From NCBI GenBank assembly GCA_964367685.1, contig CAYIYM010000009.1, positions 4,139-68,138 of the forward strand: a DNA stretch of 64,000 bases, written 5' to 3'. The notes below the pieces were generated by a model. It worked only from the letters and a program-made list of their open reading frames with translations, had not been told where the DNA came from and did not search any database. Made by a program: the position numbers and the translations under genes. The stretch is from CAUPWF01 sp964367685 (GTDB lineage Bacteria > Bacillota > Clostridia > Lachnospirales > Lachnospiraceae). Below, one piece after another: positions 1 through 9,496 of this stretch (positions within the stretch are counted from its first letter, which is position 1; every line of letters begins with the position of its first letter).

Positions 1-1192
1 TGAAATTACAGTAGATGTAACAGCAACAGTACCAGGATATGCAAATAAGGTAACAGGATCTTTCACATTTGCAGTAACACCAAAAACGGTAGAAGTAACA
101 TTATATCCAAATGCAATAATCAACACCTACGATGAAGTACCAAGTACATCAGCATCTGTTACAGGTTTAGTAGCAAAAGAAACAGAAGAAACATTCTTCG
201 GAGCTATTACAGGAGAAGAATTCTATTATGCAGAAGATGGTACAACAAGCAAAGTAGCAGTAAATAACAAAGTGGCTGGGACATATGATGTAGTGGCAAG
301 TGGAATTGAAGTAAATAAAACATATGGAAACTACAAAGTAACAAGCATCACAAATGGTAGTCTTACAATTAATGAAAGATCTGCAGACGGTTTAGTAATG
401 ACTGCTGCAAATCAATCCGTAGTTTACAACGGAGCAAATCAAACATTTGAGAAATTAGCAGTAGTTGGGAATTTACCAGCAGAATATAGTGAAGAAATTA
501 CATATGAATATGTAGTTCAAGGCGGTAAAGACGCATCATTCAAAAACGTAGGTGAAATTACAGTAGATGTAACAGCAACAGTACCAGGATATGCAAATGA
601 AGTAACAGGATCTTTCACATTTGCAGTAACACCAAAAACTGTAGAAGTAACATTATATCCAAATGCAATAATCAACACCTATGATGAAGTACCAAGTACA
701 TCAGCATCTGTTACAGGTTTAGTAGCAAAAGAAACAGAAGAAACATTCTTCGGAGCTATTACAGGAGAAGAATTCTATTATGCAGAAGATGGTACAACAA
801 GCAAAGTAGCAGTAAATAACAAAGTGGCTGGGACATATGATGTAGTGGCAAGTGGAATTGAAGTAAATAAAACATATGGAAACTACAAAGTAACAAGCAT
901 CACAAATGGTAGTCTTACAATTAATGAAAGATCTGCAGACGGTTTAGTAATGACTGCTGCAAATCAATCCGTAGTTTACAACGGAGCAAATCAAACATTT
1001 GAGAAATTAGCAGTAGTTGGGAATTTACCAGCAGAATATAGTGAAGAAATTACATATGAATATGTAGTTCAAGGCGGTAAAGACGCATCATTCAAAAACG
1101 TAGGTGAAATTACAGTAGATGTAACAGCAACAGTACCAGGATATGCAAATAAGGTAACAGGATCTTTCACATTTGCAGTAACACCAAAAACT
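1..1192 (+). repeat. 552-bp tandem coding repeat (type A)
   Basis: The sequence at 1 recurs at 553 and 1105, a 552-bp (184-aa) period with only a few base changes, for example the Lys/Glu codon at 49, 601 and 1153. The array begins upstream of the window, so the copy number is unknown. In-frame, near-identical DNA repeats point to recent duplication and possible size variation of the surface protein. Confidence 0.95.
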
Positions 1193-3079
1193 GTAGAATT
1201 TGCAGTAGGTGACTTAACTACAGAATACGAAGAATCTGTAACAGAAGAAGCGAAAAAAGTGTTATATACAAATGAGTTATTAGAAAAAGCTGGAGTTTTA
1301 GCACAAGATATTACAGGATTTGAGTTTGCAATTGAAATCGCAAATGAAGCAGAGTTAATTAAAGAAGTAAAAACACATGCAGAAGCAATTGATTTGACTT
1401 ATAAGGCAAATAACAATTATAAGCTTAAAGTAATCAAAGGAGATCTACAGGTAACAGATAATGAAGATCTTGTAGGAACTGTAGCAGATGCAACAGGAGC
1501 AGATAGAACAAGAGTATACAATGGAACAGCATTTACACCAGAAGATACAATGTTCAAAGTTATGGCTAATGGAACAGATAGAACAAATGAGGCACAATTC
1601 ACTTACTATGCTATAGAAGATACAGATTATGAAACACCAATCAATCCAAGTATCACAAATGTTGGAACAACAACATTTAATGTAAAAGTAGAAGTAAAAG
1701 GATTTGTAACACAATACATCGCAAATGTAACATTAGAAGTAACACCAAAAACTGTAGAATTTACAGTAGGTGACTTAACTACAGCATACGAAGAATCTGT
1801 AACAGAAGAAGCGAAAAAAGTGTTATATACAAATGAGTTGTTAGAAAAAGCTGGAGTTTTAGCACAAGATATTACAGGATTTGAATTTGCAATTGAAATC
1901 GCAAATGAAGCAGAGTTAATTAAAGAAGTAAAAACACATGCAGAAGCAATTGATTTGACTTATAAGGCAAATAACAATTATAAGCTTAAAGTAATCAAAG
2001 GAGATCTACAGGTAACAGATAATGAAGATCTTGTAGGAACTGTAGCAGATGCAACAGGAGCAGATAGAACAAGAGTATACAATGGAACAGCATTTACACC
2101 AGAAGATACAATGTTCAAAGTTATGGCTAATGGAACAGATAGAACAAATGAGGCACAATTCACTTACTATGCTATAGAAGATACAGATTATGAAACACCA
2201 ATCAATCCAAGTATCACAAATGTTGGAACAACAGCATTTAATGTAAAAGTAGAAGTAAAAGGATTTGTAACACAATACATCGAAAATGTAACATTAGAAG
2301 TAACACCAGCAACAGCAATTATTACAGTTGATAATGCAACAAAAGTAGCTGGTGGAATCGATCCAACATACTCTGCAACAGTAAGCGGTTTAATCGGATC
2401 AGATCAAATTGATTACACAATAACTAGAGAAGCTGGAGAAGATGTAGGTGAGTATGCAATCACAGCAATTGAAACATCAAATCCAAATTATGTTGTTGTA
2501 GTAAATAATGGAACAATGACAATTACGGCAGCACCGATTCCTACAACACCAGAAGTAGTTACTCCAGAAGATGAAACACCAGAGGTAATTACTCCGGAAG
2601 TAGAAGCAGAAGAAGTAACTATCGAAGAAGAGGAAGTGCCATTAGCTGAGGAAGTGCCTAATGATGATGAGACACCAGCAGCGGAAGAAGTAACAACAAT
2701 TGATGATAATGATACACCATTAGCAGGTGCTATGAAAACATGGAGTTTATTCGATTTAATCATGACAGTTGTTTCAGTAGTTTTACTAATTGCATATTTA
2801 TTAATTGGTAGAAGAAAAGAAGATGAAGAAGATGAGAACCTAGAGGATGAAGAAGAAAAGAAGAAGAAACTTAGACTTATCTCAGGAATTTTATCATTTG
2901 TGTTAACAGCAGGAATTATCATCCTATTATTTATGACACAAGACTTTACACAAGTAATGGCTATCTTTGATAAATATAGCATCGTATTCTTTTTAATCGT
3001 TGTAGTTCAAGCAATTGTTACTATGATTTCTAAAAGAAAAGATAATGACGAAAAAGAAGAAACAGTAGAGCAAAACTAA
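1..3079 (+). CDS. Repeat-built surface protein with MBG-like domains and a three-helix C-terminal anchor (5' end outside window)
   Basis: The frame is open from base 2, so the gene begins upstream of the window. The visible part is a string of beta-rich domains with MBG-type signatures ('VYNGANQTF', 'NVGEITVDVTATVPGY', 'VAGTYDV', closing 'TPKTVE' strands), as in bacterial Ig-like/MBG surface proteins. It has just over two copies of a 184-aa unit, two copies of a 187-aa unit and one shorter terminal MBG-like domain (about 2303-2530). A Pro/Glu/Asp-rich linker (2533-2715) follows, then a C-terminal module: one hydrophobic helix ('LIMTVVSVVLLIAYLLI'), a charged Glu/Lys loop, and two more helices before a charged tail. 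There is no LPXTG motif. The module resembles the separate 170-aa protein at 18166-18678. I infer a cell-surface stalk held in the membrane by these helices. The ligand or adhesive role is unknown. Confidence 0.85.
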   Translation, partial: EITVDVTATVPGYANKVTGSFTFAVTPKTVEVTLYPNAIINTYDEVPSTSASVTGLVAKETEETFFGAITGEEFYYAEDGTTSKVAVNNKVAGTYDVVASGIEVNKTYGNYKVTSITNGSLTINERSADGLVMTAANQSVVYNGANQTFEKLAVVGNLPAEYSEEITYEYVVQGGKDASFKNVGEITVDVTATVPGYANEVTGSFTFAVTPKTVEVTLYPNAIINTYDEVPSTSASVTGLVAKETEETFFGAITGEEFYYAEDGTTSKVAVNNKVAGTYDVVASGIEVNKTYGNYKVTSITNGSLTINERSADGLVMTAANQSVVYNGANQTFEKLAVVGNLPAEYSEEITYEYVVQGGKDASFKNVGEITVDVTATVPGYANKVTGSFTFAVTPKTVEFAVGDLTTEYEESVTEEAKKVLYTNELLEKAGVLAQDITGFEFAIEIANEAELIKEVKTHAEAIDLTYKANNNYKLKVIKGDLQVTDNEDLVGTVADATGADRTRVYNGTAFTPEDTMFKVMANGTDRTNEAQFTYYAIEDTDYETPINPSITNVGTTTFNVKVEVKGFVTQYIANVTLEVTPKTVEFTVGDLTTAYEESVTEEAKKVLYTNELLEKAGVLAQDITGFEFAIEIANEAELIKEVKTHAEAIDLTYKANNNYKLKVIKGDLQVTDNEDLVGTVADATGADRTRVYNGTAFTPEDTMFKVMANGTDRTNEAQFTYYAIEDTDYETPINPSITNVGTTAFNVKVEVKGFVTQYIENVTLEVTPATAIITVDNATKVAGGIDPTYSATVSGLIGSDQIDYTITREAGEDVGEYAITAIETSNPNYVVVVNNGTMTITAAPIPTTPEVVTPEDETPEVITPEVEAEEVTIEEEEVPLAEEVPNDDETPAAEEVTTIDDNDTPLAGAMKTWSLFDLIMTVVSVVLLIAYLLIGRRKEDEEDENLEDEEEKKKKLRLISGILSFVLTAGIIILLFMTQDFTQVMAIFDKYSIVFFLIVVVQAIVTMISKRKDNDEKEETVEQN
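1181..2302 (+). repeat. 561-bp tandem coding repeat (type B), two copies
   Basis: The block starting at 1181 recurs at 1742 (561 bp, 187 aa). The two copies are almost identical; visible differences include acaacattt versus acagcattt and a GCA versus GAA codon near the copy ends. Type B is unrelated in DNA sequence to type A except for the shared 'acaccaaaaactgtagaa' junction strand. Confidence 0.95.
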
Positions 3080-3086
3080 TAAATAC

Positions 3087-3125
3087 AAGGTGTCATTGAG
3101 GAGACTCAGTGACACCTTATTTTTA
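3087..3125 (+). terminator. Rho-independent terminator of the surface protein gene
   Basis: AAGGTGTCATTGAG pairs with CTCAGTGACACCTT over 14 bp with one G-T wobble and a GAGA loop, followed by ATTTTT. It lies just after the stop codon. Confidence 0.9.
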
Positions 3126-3203
3126 AAATTTCTATGAATTTAGAATACCTATGAAACCTTTACAGTGGATCTGTATGAGGTCCATAAGGATGATTTGGTG
3201 AAG

Positions 3204-3232
3204 TTGTAAATCAACTACTAATATGCTATAAT
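3204..3232 (+). promoter_or_regulatory. SigA-type promoter for the 3276 operon
   Basis: TTGTAA (3204-3209), a 17-bp spacer, then a perfect TATAAT (3227-3232). It sits 43 bp upstream of the pyruvyl transferase start. Confidence 0.75.
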
Positions 3233-3275
3233 TCTACAATAAAATATAATTCGAAAAATAATACGAGGTACTTTA

Positions 3276-4376
3276 ATGAGCAGTGCAAGGGATGAGAAAT
3301 CTTTATATTTTTACATACGTGATATACTGAAACAAATGATTAAGGTTGCTAAGAAGGTGCTCTTGATTGATTATTTCAACAAGAAAAAATTCATTAAAAA
3401 CCTTGAGAATAGACTTAATGCTAGTACAACTGAAAGTAAAGTCTTTTTTATTTACACTCCTTGCCATGGGAATTTAGGAGATCATGCAATTGTGTATGCA
3501 CAAGAGAAGTTTATAAATACGCTTGTGCCTAAGAGAGACATTATTGAATTTACAGCTACAGAATTTCGTATGTACAATACCATAATCAAGAATTATGTAA
3601 TGGAAAAGGATTTGATACTCATAAATGGTGGTGGCAATCTGGGAACAATCTGGGAGGAGGAAGACAATCTTGTTAGTGAGGCAATTGACACATACAGAAA
3701 TAATAAAATTGTAGTATTTCCACAAACTTGCTATTATTCAGATAATCAAGAAGGTAAGGAACGTTTAAGCCGCAACCATAGTATATATAAGAACGCTAGA
3801 GATTTGACTATTTTCTTAAGGGATAAGCGTTCCTATGATTTTTGCTTAGATAAGTTCTCGGATATTAAATTTATGTTTGCGCCAGATATTGTACTGTTTC
3901 TGGATGATTTGAATTTTGAGTGTAACAGAGAAGGTTGCTTACTAGTTTTTAGGTCTGATAAGGAATCAGTCCTAAATAATTCAACCAATCAGAATGTTAA
4001 AGACTATTTAAATAGTAAGAATATCACATTTTCTTGTACAGATACGGTTATTGAGAAGCATGTAAATATGCATTCTAGAAATGTCAATCTTAGTAAAAAG
4101 TGGAATCAATTTGCGTCGTCAAGACTTGTAATTACAGATAGACTTCATGGAATGATTTTTGCGGCAATTACAAATACACCATGTATAGCACTTGATAATA
4201 GTAGTAAAAAAGTTTCTGGTGTTTACGAGTGGATGACACATTTGAGTTATATTAAAGTATGTCTAAGTGAGAATGAATTAATTAATAGCATTGATGAATT
4301 CTATGAGAAGGAAAATTGTAAATATAGCAATATAGAAATAAGAGAGAATTTTGAAACAATATATAATATACTATAA
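3276..4376 (+). CDS. Polysaccharide pyruvyl transferase family protein
   Basis: A 366-aa protein. The first ~45 residues are basic with no convincing transmembrane segment. The core has the pyruvyl-transferase (CsaB/WcaK-like) pattern: 'CHGNLGDHAIV' near residue 65, 'LINGGGNLG' near 115, and a C-terminal 'SSRLVITDRLHGMIFAAIT' with the family's conserved RLHG. Family members transfer pyruvate from PEP onto sugars as ketals; some act on other donors. It starts after a strong promoter and is followed 44 bp later by a GT2 gene, so it probably helps make a surface glycan. The acceptor cannot be read from sequence. Confidence 0.8.
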   Translation: MSSARDEKSLYFYIRDILKQMIKVAKKVLLIDYFNKKKFIKNLENRLNASTTESKVFFIYTPCHGNLGDHAIVYAQEKFINTLVPKRDIIEFTATEFRMYNTIIKNYVMEKDLILINGGGNLGTIWEEEDNLVSEAIDTYRNNKIVVFPQTCYYSDNQEGKERLSRNHSIYKNARDLTIFLRDKRSYDFCLDKFSDIKFMFAPDIVLFLDDLNFECNREGCLLVFRSDKESVLNNSTNQNVKDYLNSKNITFSCTDTVIEKHVNMHSRNVNLSKKWNQFASSRLVITDRLHGMIFAAITNTPCIALDNSSKKVSGVYEWMTHLSYIKVCLSENELINSIDEFYEKENCKYSNIEIRENFETIYNIL

Positions 4377-4420
4377 CGGTATGTTATGTATCACTAAATT
4401 CAACTAAGGTGGAGTCAGAT

Positions 4421-5395
4421 ATGAGCATTGTAAGCATAATAGTCCCAATCTATAAAACAGAGATTTACTTAGATAAATGTATTGGTAGTATAGTAAATCA
4501 AACATATAAGAACATAGAAATTATTTTAGTTAATGATGATTCGCCTGACAATAGTAAGTCTTTGTGTGAGAAATGGGCGAAGCTTGATGAGAGAATTGTA
4601 ATTATCAACAAAGAAAACGGTGGATTATCATCTGCTAGAAATGCAGGCCTTGATATTGCAAAAGGTGATTATATCACCTTTATTGACAGTGATGACTATA
4701 TTGAACCAGAAATGGTTGAGAAACTACTTGATGCAATTGTAATGCAAGGTACAGATATAGTAGCATGTCGCTATCAAGACGTAGATGAAGATTATAACAT
4801 CATAGTAAGAGATAAAATGAATGATTTCCGGTTAGAATATAACAAAAATTATACAGGAGAAGAATATTTGAGAAATATTCTAGATGAAATTACGCAGCCA
4901 ATGGCATGGGCAAAATTATATTCAAAAGCCTTTGTGGATAACAAACGATTTGTATTAGGTAGCCATTGTGAAGATAATTTGTTTATATACCAATATCTTC
5001 AACAAGATAATACAATCTGCTTTATTCCAGAGGTGTTATACAATTATTTAATGCGTGAAGGTAGTATCACAGCTGGGTTTAATAAAAAAACCTATACGGA
5101 TAGAATCTTATCCAGTGACTATATGTTGAAAAGGGCAGAAACAGAGTTTCACTCATTAATAGATAGTGCAAAATCAAATAACTATTTGAATTTGATTAGG
5201 TTTATATCTCACATGCCGCTTGAATATATCAAAAATAAAGATGAAACATATATAAGTGTAATCACTAGAATAAAAAAGAACTTAAAAGATATTTTAAATA
5301 GTTCTATACATTATCAATATAAGTTCTATCTTTTACTTTTTTTTGTTTTACCCAAACTTGCAAATTCTATTGTTAACTTGATTGATAAAAATTAA
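4421..5395 (+). CDS. GT2 family glycosyltransferase
   Basis: A GT-A-fold glycosyltransferase of 324 aa. I chose ATG 4421 because AAGGTGGAG lies 7 bases upstream; a GTG 12 bases earlier overlaps that site. It opens with 'VSIIVPIYKTEIYLDKCIGSIVNQTY', keeps the nucleotide-binding 'VNDDSPDNS', and has 'FIDSDDYI' as the DxD-type motif. The C-terminus is hydrophobic ('FYLLLFFVLPKLANSIV') and may associate with the membrane. It is a close paralogue of the protein at 32765-33757. Likely role: addition of a sugar to a surface polysaccharide together with the preceding pyruvyl transferase. Confidence 0.85.
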   Translation: MSIVSIIVPIYKTEIYLDKCIGSIVNQTYKNIEIILVNDDSPDNSKSLCEKWAKLDERIVIINKENGGLSSARNAGLDIAKGDYITFIDSDDYIEPEMVEKLLDAIVMQGTDIVACRYQDVDEDYNIIVRDKMNDFRLEYNKNYTGEEYLRNILDEITQPMAWAKLYSKAFVDNKRFVLGSHCEDNLFIYQYLQQDNTICFIPEVLYNYLMREGSITAGFNKKTYTDRILSSDYMLKRAETEFHSLIDSAKSNNYLNLIRFISHMPLEYIKNKDETYISVITRIKKNLKDILNSSIHYQYKFYLLLFFVLPKLANSIVNLIDKN

Positions 5396-5497
5396 TTATT
5401 ATCTATCATAGATGGCAAGAGAGATATTTCAGATAGGTGCGCTGACGAACCATGACTAAGTTCCTTGGTGCTATCTATAATAATGGATAGGAAAAAT

Positions 5498-7150
5498 ATG
5501 AATAGAAAGTTATTTAACTTGTTTATAAGTTGTGTTGTGATTTTAATGGCTCTATGTGTTGCATCATCTTTTTATAATCAAGAACAGAGTGTATTATTAA
5601 CCTATGATGAAACAACGGTAACAAAGATAGAGAGGTGGGAAATAGAGAGTGATGAAATAAAGGGAGAAATAAAACTGGCGGGATTTGATCCTGCTGACAC
5701 TAATTTCGAACCATATAGCATTACAAATACTATTTCTACATTAGAATATAATAAGCCTGTTATAATGGTAGAAAGTATGCATCAAGCATTTACAGTTAGT
5801 GTTGGTTCTACGATTGTGTATGAGTTCGGAAATGATAATAGTACTATTTTTTCCAAACCTGTTGGTGGGATATGGCATATTATAGAGTTACCATATATTC
5901 AAGAAGATAATACAATAAGATTTGACATTATACCAAGTAATGATAAAACCTCAATTGGTATTACAGAAATATTCATGGCAGAGGAAAGTGAAGCAACATT
6001 ATTCTTGATTTTTAGAAATGCGGTGAAGTTGCTGGTATCATTAATTATATTAGCAATAGGCGTTATTCTTTTAGTGGCCCATTTTTTTGTATCTAGAGGG
6101 CTTAAGAATAATAATTTAATACTGTATCTTGGACTATTATCAATTAATATAGCTATTTGGTTAATCAGTGAAGGAAACCTGCTTCAATTTACTTTTGCAA
6201 ACGCATTTATAGTAGGGAATCTACCATACTGGTCAATACAACTATTGTTAATACCATTTATTTTTTATGTTGATAGCATGTATACCCCATCACACAAGTC
6301 CATATCTAAATATTTTAGTATTGCATTTATTGTTAATTTCGTTGTGTCTGCGGTACTTAATATGACAGGTATAGCCTACTATTATAATACATTGTGGATC
6401 GTACATATAATAATGGTAGTTACATTCCTCTACTATATATGCTCATTAATCTATGAGACAGTTGCGAAAAAGAATAGAGATGCGAAAGTCCTATTGCTAC
6501 AAATATTATGTTTGATAGTAGCAGCATTGGCAGAATTAGCAGTATTTTATTTTGGAAATAATATGAATTCGGTAGGCGTAAGTCTTCAAACAGGAATGTT
6601 AGTATATTTGCTAACCTGTATAGTATCAACTTCATTAAAACTGCGAAGTATATGGGTTGAAGGAATGCATACTGAATATTTAAGCAAGATTGCATATACA
6701 GATATATTAACATCATTATTTAATAGAAATGCATTTGAACGAGATTTAGAGGGGTTTAAGAATAGTAATGATTCAGATAAAATTATAATCACCTTCGATT
6801 TGAATAATTTGAAGTACTTTAATGATAATATAGGTCACCAAACAGGAGATAATTACTTAAGATTTTTTGCTGAAGTGGCGCAGGGGATTTTAGGAGAATA
6901 TGGTAGTTGTTATCGAATTGGTGGAGATGAATTCTCTGCAATCTTATATAATATTCCTTTTGAATTAGTGGAAAAGAATTCGTATATTATTCAAGAGAAA
7001 GTCAAAACTTTTGACGATAGTGGCATAGCAGGTGTTGCGGTTGGATATGCACATTATGATAAAAAAGAATATCCAAATATAATGGATTACTTACATCATC
7101 TTGATGAATGCATGTTTGAGAATAAAACGATTATAAAACGTAATATATAA
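5498..7150 (+). CDS. Membrane-bound diguanylate cyclase (7TMR-DISM-like sensor + GGDEF)
   Basis: A 550-aa protein starting at ATG 5498, which has GGATAGGA just upstream; ATG 5483 and TTG 5465 are in-frame alternatives with weaker ribosome sites. An N-terminal helix is followed by an extracellular domain (~25-165) and about seven hydrophobic segments (~175-385), the layout of 7TMR-DISM receptors. The C-terminal cyclase has intact GGDEF at residues 475-479 ('RIGGDEFSAIL'). No RxxD inhibitory site is visible just before it, so product inhibition through the usual I-site looks absent. It should make c-di-GMP in response to an external signal; the PelD-like receptor at 34381 is a plausible reader. 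Confidence 0.88.
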   Translation: MNRKLFNLFISCVVILMALCVASSFYNQEQSVLLTYDETTVTKIERWEIESDEIKGEIKLAGFDPADTNFEPYSITNTISTLEYNKPVIMVESMHQAFTVSVGSTIVYEFGNDNSTIFSKPVGGIWHIIELPYIQEDNTIRFDIIPSNDKTSIGITEIFMAEESEATLFLIFRNAVKLLVSLIILAIGVILLVAHFFVSRGLKNNNLILYLGLLSINIAIWLISEGNLLQFTFANAFIVGNLPYWSIQLLLIPFIFYVDSMYTPSHKSISKYFSIAFIVNFVVSAVLNMTGIAYYYNTLWIVHIIMVVTFLYYICSLIYETVAKKNRDAKVLLLQILCLIVAALAELAVFYFGNNMNSVGVSLQTGMLVYLLTCIVSTSLKLRSIWVEGMHTEYLSKIAYTDILTSLFNRNAFERDLEGFKNSNDSDKIIITFDLNNLKYFNDNIGHQTGDNYLRFFAEVAQGILGEYGSCYRIGGDEFSAILYNIPFELVEKNSYIIQEKVKTFDDSGIAGVAVGYAHYDKKEYPNIMDYLHHLDECMFENKTIIKRNI

Positions 7151-7154
7151 TATT

Positions 7155-7184
7155 AAAAAATAGAGCTGTGAAGCTCTATTTTTT
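7155..7184. terminator. Bidirectional terminator between convergent genes
   Basis: AAAAAATAGAGC and GCTCTATTTTTT form a hairpin with A-runs and T-runs on both sides. The last bases overlap the stop codon of the minus-strand flippase, so it can serve both transcripts. Confidence 0.85.
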
Positions 7185-8652
7185 ATGTTAACTTTTGTTT
7201 TAATTGATGTAGAAGATAGAAAATCAAATAATAAATATTGGTTATGATACCGCATAGAAAACCTTTGAGAATAAAGAGTGGAATTGTAGTTCCAGAAAAA
7301 TCTGAGAGGAATATTCCGGTAATAGTTATACTTCCTAGGACACCTAAAATTCCTATGAATAGTAGTTTTAAGTCATTAGAATAAGGTTTTTCTAAATATT
7401 TATAAAACACGTATGATTCATAAAAGAAAGTGGATAATAGATTAGAAATAGCTGTAGCAAGTAAAATACCATTTAATCCCCAATATATCCCACCAATGAA
7501 AGAGAGAATTAAATTAATAATACCTCGCAATATAAAGGAAGAACTTATCTTAGCGAATACACCTGCCGAAGTGCGGTATGCATAACATGTAATGCGTATG
7601 CCCCCAAGATATAAATTGATTGATAATAGAACAACAATACTTAAAGGAAGGAGTGCATTTTTGCCCATCCACAGAGTGATAAAATCTTGAACTAAATAAT
7701 AAAAGGCGGTAACACAAACTCCTGTTATCCACATTTGCAGATAAGTATCCCTCTTATAATGTTGAAAAAGTTCTTCTTTTGTACTGGTAACAATATGGTT
7801 TCCAATCTTTCCTATGGTACTATCACAATAAACACTAAGAATAATGACGACACCCATATATACGAAGAAATAGTTGGCATATAGTCCACTAATTGTTGTA
7901 CTTATTAAGTAGGAAATCAAAATACTATCTGTGTTGTGTACCATGATGGCGCCGATTCGAGTAATGACAAGATGGCGTATATCGTGATAGATACTTTTTA
8001 ATTCGGAAGAATCTGGATTATAACGTTGTATCCTAAATTCTTTATTTTTTAAACGACAATAAAAGAGAATAACAAGGCTTACTACGACATTTTTCCCTAA
8101 GAAAATGAGCATAAATAAATAGTAGTTTTGTGTCATATAAAGAATAGGCACTTGAATAAATAAGAAGAGAATTTCAAAAATACCTAGTATAGAAGAAATT
8201 ATATAACGTTTTTGTTTTGCATACATTGCATAATTCATAATGCTAAAACGTGAGTATAAAATGGTAGAGAGTAAGCATAAAAAGTAGGTGATAATCAATT
8301 CTCTTTGTGGAATATCGGCATTAATTACTGCTAGAACCAAGAAACTTGATAAACCACCAATGAAAAAAACACCAAGAGCTAATTGTGAAAAAATTCTGTT
8401 GTAAATCGTATATAAATTGTTAACAGTGTTATAATCATTTTCCTCGATTGGTTTATAAAGGCGATGTAAAAAAGAGGTGCCAAGTCCTAAAAATGCAAAA
8501 GTAAAAATATCACAGAAGTTTAGGAAAACACTCTGCAAACCGAGGTAATCAAGGCCTAATGTATTTTTTATGGCATTTTTAGATATTAAATTTATAATAA
8601 TCATTAATATTTGTACAGAAATACCTGATATAATATTACGCTTTTCGTTCAT
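7183..8652 (-). CDS. Polysaccharide flippase, MOP superfamily (Wzx/PST-like)
   Basis: A 489-aa polytopic membrane protein with about 12-14 hydrophobic segments. The N-terminus 'IISGISVQILMIIINLISKNAIKNTLGLDYLGLQSVF' matches the oligosaccharide/lipid II flippase family (Polysacc_synt type). Such proteins move undecaprenyl-linked oligosaccharides across the membrane. It is transcribed alone, convergent to the glycosyltransferase / cyclase operon, from a promoter of its own. It probably exports repeat units of the glycan whose sugars are added by the enzymes at 3276-5395. Confidence 0.82.
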   Translation of the reverse strand: MNEKRNIISGISVQILMIIINLISKNAIKNTLGLDYLGLQSVFLNFCDIFTFAFLGLGTSFLHRLYKPIEENDYNTVNNLYTIYNRIFSQLALGVFFIGGLSSFLVLAVINADIPQRELIITYFLCLLSTILYSRFSIMNYAMYAKQKRYIISSILGIFEILFLFIQVPILYMTQNYYLFMLIFLGKNVVVSLVILFYCRLKNKEFRIQRYNPDSSELKSIYHDIRHLVITRIGAIMVHNTDSILISYLISTTISGLYANYFFVYMGVVIILSVYCDSTIGKIGNHIVTSTKEELFQHYKRDTYLQMWITGVCVTAFYYLVQDFITLWMGKNALLPLSIVVLLSINLYLGGIRITCYAYRTSAGVFAKISSSFILRGIINLILSFIGGIYWGLNGILLATAISNLLSTFFYESYVFYKYLEKPYSNDLKLLFIGILGVLGSITITGIFLSDFSGTTIPLFILKGFLCGIITNIYYLIFYLLHQLKQKLT

Positions 8653-8710
8653 GTTATAGTTCCTTTTTGATTTTTTTGTTAGTTACCAATCATATTTATT
8701 TCATATATTT

Positions 8711-8740
8711 ATTATACGAAAAAGTGTATTGATATTACAA
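8711..8740 (-). promoter_or_regulatory. Promoter of the flippase gene
   Basis: On the minus strand TTGTAA (8740-8735) is followed after 18 bp by TATAAT (8716-8711), about 58 bp before the start codon. Confidence 0.65.
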
Positions 8741-8796
8741 GTTATATTTGTTGTTAATGAGAATTAATTAGAACACTGTTATTTCACAGTTTATGA

Positions 8797-8850
8797 ATTG
8801 ACCAATCGTTCAATCGGTGTTATTATAACGTCATTAATCGATTGGTCAAT
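8797..8850 (+). promoter_or_regulatory. Promoter with perfect palindromic operator for the TetR operon
   Basis: ATTGACCAATCG (8797-8808) and CGATTGGTCAAT (8839-8850) are perfect 12-bp inverted arms 30 bp apart. The promoter TTGACC (8798-8803), 17-bp spacer, TATTAT (8821-8826) lies between and over them, so a repressor bound to the arms would cover the -35 box and the start region. The likely ligand is the TetR protein encoded 20 bp downstream. Confidence 0.8.
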
Positions 8851-8869
8851 ACAAAGTTAAGGAGGCAAT

Positions 8870-9496
8870 ATGAAAGAGAGCGACTTGAAGAATATAGATA
8901 CAAATAATGATACTGTTGCGAAAATAATAGAAAGTGCAATTCAATTATTTAACGAGAAAGGATATGCAGGTACATCAATTAATGATATCTCTAAGGGTGC
9001 ACAGTTGTCGAAAGGTATTTTGTATCATTACTTTCAAAACAAGGACGAATTGTACTTGTACTGTGCGAATTTATGCATCCAGGATTATATATATCATATA
9101 GAAAAACATTTACAGCATCCTTTTTCGAAAGAAGATGCTATTGAAGAAAATGTAAGAGCGAGGATTTCGTTTTTTAAAGAAAATCCTAGTTATAGGAATT
9201 TTTTTCATCAGATTATATCTAGAAAGCCCTCTCATTTATCTGTTGAATTAATTGAAATTAGAAGTCAGCTAATACAAAATAATAGGAGGCGTTTGCGAGA
9301 AATTGTAAAAGATATAGAACTAGGAGAGGGTGTTACAGAGAGGGATATTCTTGTATTTACAACTATGTTACAAAATAATGTATCTTTCTTGCTGCAAGAT
9401 GCAATGGATGAGGATAAGAAACAAGAACAAATAGATAGTATTATACATCTAACTAAAATTTTTATGAATGGATTGAAAGGAGACTTAAAACTATGA
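8870..9496 (+). CDS. TetR/AcrR family transcriptional regulator
   Basis: A 208-aa regulator. The N-terminal helix-turn-helix ('AIQLFNEKGYAGTSINDISKGAQLSKGILYHYFQNKDELY', ~residues 25-65) is a textbook TetR DNA-binding domain; the helical remainder would bind a ligand. AGGAGG stands before the ATG. It is the first gene of a three-gene operon with ATGA overlap to the MarR gene and then a TauE/SafE exporter. It most likely represses its own operon through the palindrome at 8797-8850 and releases on binding the substrate or a relative of it. The ligand is not known. Confidence 0.9.
   Translation: MKESDLKNIDTNNDTVAKIIESAIQLFNEKGYAGTSINDISKGAQLSKGILYHYFQNKDELYLYCANLCIQDYIYHIEKHLQHPFSKEDAIEENVRARISFFKENPSYRNFFHQIISRKPSHLSVELIEIRSQLIQNNRRRLREIVKDIELGEGVTERDILVFTTMLQNNVSFLLQDAMDEDKKQEQIDSIIHLTKIFMNGLKGDLKL

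Noticed and set aside
1417..2982. Long open frames on the minus strand within the surface protein gene
   Set aside because: They repeat exactly with the 561-bp coding repeat, lack ribosome sites and have low-complexity products; they are by-products of the plus-strand repeat code.
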